A stretch of DNA of 64,000 nucleotides, from NCBI GenBank assembly GCA_029204225.1, contig CM055099.1, forward strand, positions 40,211,192 to 40,275,191, written 5' to 3'. The translations under genes and the position numbers were made by a program. The notes under the pieces were generated by a model. The model searched no databases, was not told the origin of the DNA, and saw nothing but the letters and a program-made list of their open reading frames with translations. This DNA is from Diphasiastrum complanatum (taxonomy: Eukaryota; Streptophyta; Lycopodiopsida; Lycopodiales; Lycopodiaceae). Positions 62,273-64,000 of the stretch are shown in pieces (position 1 is the first letter of the stretch; every line of letters begins with the position of its first letter).

Positions 62273-63695
62273 CTTTAATCATCTAGAATGATCTACAAAA
62301 GATCTAGCTCACAAACCCAAGAATCAATCTTCACACTAATGACTAGTCACTTGGAAACTTTGCTTTGACTAGTTCTCTCAACACTTGAGATTCTTGAACA
62401 AAAGATGGGTTTTATTTCAAACACATGAAAATCAAACTTAATCACTTCTTTTGGACTCACTCTTGACCCAAATAATCTCATTCTTGATATTTAGAATGAA
62501 TTTGATTCGATTTGAAAACAAACTATACCACCAATTTTTCACAAAGCTTAAAAATTAGACAACCTGAGATTCACAAAGATCTCAACCATGAATGAATACT
62601 CAAATATGGACTCCTCCTCATTCTAGACATCAAATGGGATCACAAATTGACCCTCACACTCTCACAAAGAAAGTTGAATAGAACTAATTTGAGTTTCATA
62701 CATACTATGTCAATTTTTGCTCAACAAATTGAATTCAATCACTCCTATTGGATTCCACCAATTATTCTACCTTTTAAGACTTGGAATGAAATTCAAAATC
62801 AAAAGTTGTGATCTCACTAAGCTATTGTGCTTCAAAGAGCTAATGCCACTTAGAAAGATTTGATCACATAGGAGAAGACAAATTCTTCACCAATAACAAC
62901 ACATAATGAGCTTCTAGATCTTGCCCTCTACAAAGGAACTCTTAGAAACTTGGATCTCTCTCTACACATTTGTCATAGACACCTTAATGACTCTTTTCAA
63001 ACCTTACAATCACTCAAACAAATTGAGTAGGGTTGAACAATGTGACTTGGATCTCAATCTCTTTTCTAGAACTCTCAATTGAAGCCAATCTATGTCAAAT
63101 TCTACAAAAGATTTGCATAGATGCTCTATATGCACTAGAAACTCTCAAAGGTTTCACTTGGAGGACAGATCCAAAGATGTTTTCTAGCAAATTGATGCTT
63201 CTAAACTTGACCCTATCATGCTTGAACAAATCTAGAGTGATGGTATAGTGGATTTCAACCTCTCACCTTGCATATCACTCCTTAATCTATGATTTTTAGC
63301 AAAATCTCTCTTAACTTCAACATACACTCAAAAAATCAGAGAAGATCAGTTTATGCACCTATTTCAGGCTTCAATTTTAATTTTTTTGGCTGATCTAATC
63401 CAAGAACTAATCAAGGCATTAGATTCACTATAGAAAATGCTTGATTTTGCACCAAAACTCACTCAAATTGGGTATGTGAGTCAAATTCTACAAATTTTTG
63501 AAATTTCTCAGTCAAAACTGGAGCTGTACGGCCTCACATGTGTTCCTATAGCCCACAACAAGTTTTGGACCAAAAATTTTGAGGATAGCTATCAAATCCA
63601 ACTCGCTACACAAATTTGACTAGTTTCCAAAACACTGCTAATTTTGGCTTTGATTTGGATTAACCCTATCAATTTCAACAAAACCTCTTGTACTA
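62273..63695 (-). repeat. Long leader of a minus-strand copia, no gene
   Basis: Lies between the primer-binding site at 63696 and the gag-like frame. AT-rich, without a supportable frame on either strand. Confidence 0.5.
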
Positions 63696-64000
63696 GGCTC
63701 TGATACCATGTGGAAAAAGTACAAAAAGGACCAAGAGTGGATCCTAATCTGATCCTCAAGAGGGATTGGTTATCAGATTACTTGATATATCAATCTACTT
63801 GAGATTAAGATCAATCTAGATCAATTCTAGACACAAAATCCTAACAAGAACAATCATTAATTGAAGGTAGGTGTACTTTTTGGTTTCACACGTGTGAGAA
63901 ACTGTCTGAGTACGGAATCCAACTTGAAAATCAAGTACACATTGATAGAACCTCAAAACAATCAAAATAAATGCAGACAAATGGAGAGAATCACTCAAAA
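63696..64000 (-). repeat. Primer-binding site and 5' LTR, running off the window
   Basis: Minus strand 63696-63708 is TGGTATCAGAGCC. The LTR (end ...TTTTTCCACA at 63709) extends to the window edge and carries TTCACACGTGTGAGAAAC near 63885, the block shared by the other LTRs. Confidence 0.72.

Overview
The window looks like plant nuclear DNA, dense in transposons and poor in genes. Land-plant markers are a five-exon GARP/G2-like factor of the NIGT1/HHO family, an ARGOS/OSR-type small growth gene, and many Ty1-copia retrotransposons whose primer-binding sites match the plant initiator-tRNA-Met type (TGGTATCAGAGCC). Two reverse-transcriptase copies of the Penelope/telomerase-like kind, long (CT)n tracts and heavy copia load would fit a fern, lycophyte or conifer better than a typical flowering plant, but that is inference; nothing here fixes the species.

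Layout. 1-4033: a possible minus-strand LTR/PBS and a dead plus-strand copia. 4034-6979: AT-rich, no gene. 6980-12600: a Penelope-like unit (39-nt first exon with a donor site, intron-like region with conserved hairpins, broken RT region, 3'-terminal pseudoknot) between two (CT)n tracts and interrupted by a solo LTR with a perfect target-site duplication. 14230-16650: two copia halves tail to tail. 17080-18400: a LINE remnant. 20631-20767: a foldback hairpin. 22305-22499: ARGOS/OSR-like gene. 24260-26530: copia gag-protease-integrase. 26531-35170: copia LTRs and a near-perfect 2.6-kb palindrome made of two arms of one dead copia. 35170-40000 and 44600-46980: duplicated and inverted copies of a repeat family carrying the same hairpins. 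40260-44600: Ty3-gypsy fragment, second Penelope-like RT copy with 3' pseudoknot and (CT)n(CA)n, then a copia 3' end with its LTR. 50682-52968: the HHO gene. 54477-54926: three-copy tandem repeat. 57175-64000: three overlapping copia remnants on the minus strand.

Only two loci look like functional host genes: the HHO gene and the ARGOS/OSR-like gene. All retroelement reading frames have stops, frameshifts, deletions or lost catalytic residues. The most unusual material is the Penelope-like unit and its relatives: hairpins whose copies differ by base-pair-preserving changes, a 3' pseudoknot kept in two diverged copies, and an apparent spliced micro-exon. No tRNA, rRNA or CRISPR array was seen. 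LTR and repeat boundaries described as approximate were judged by eye.
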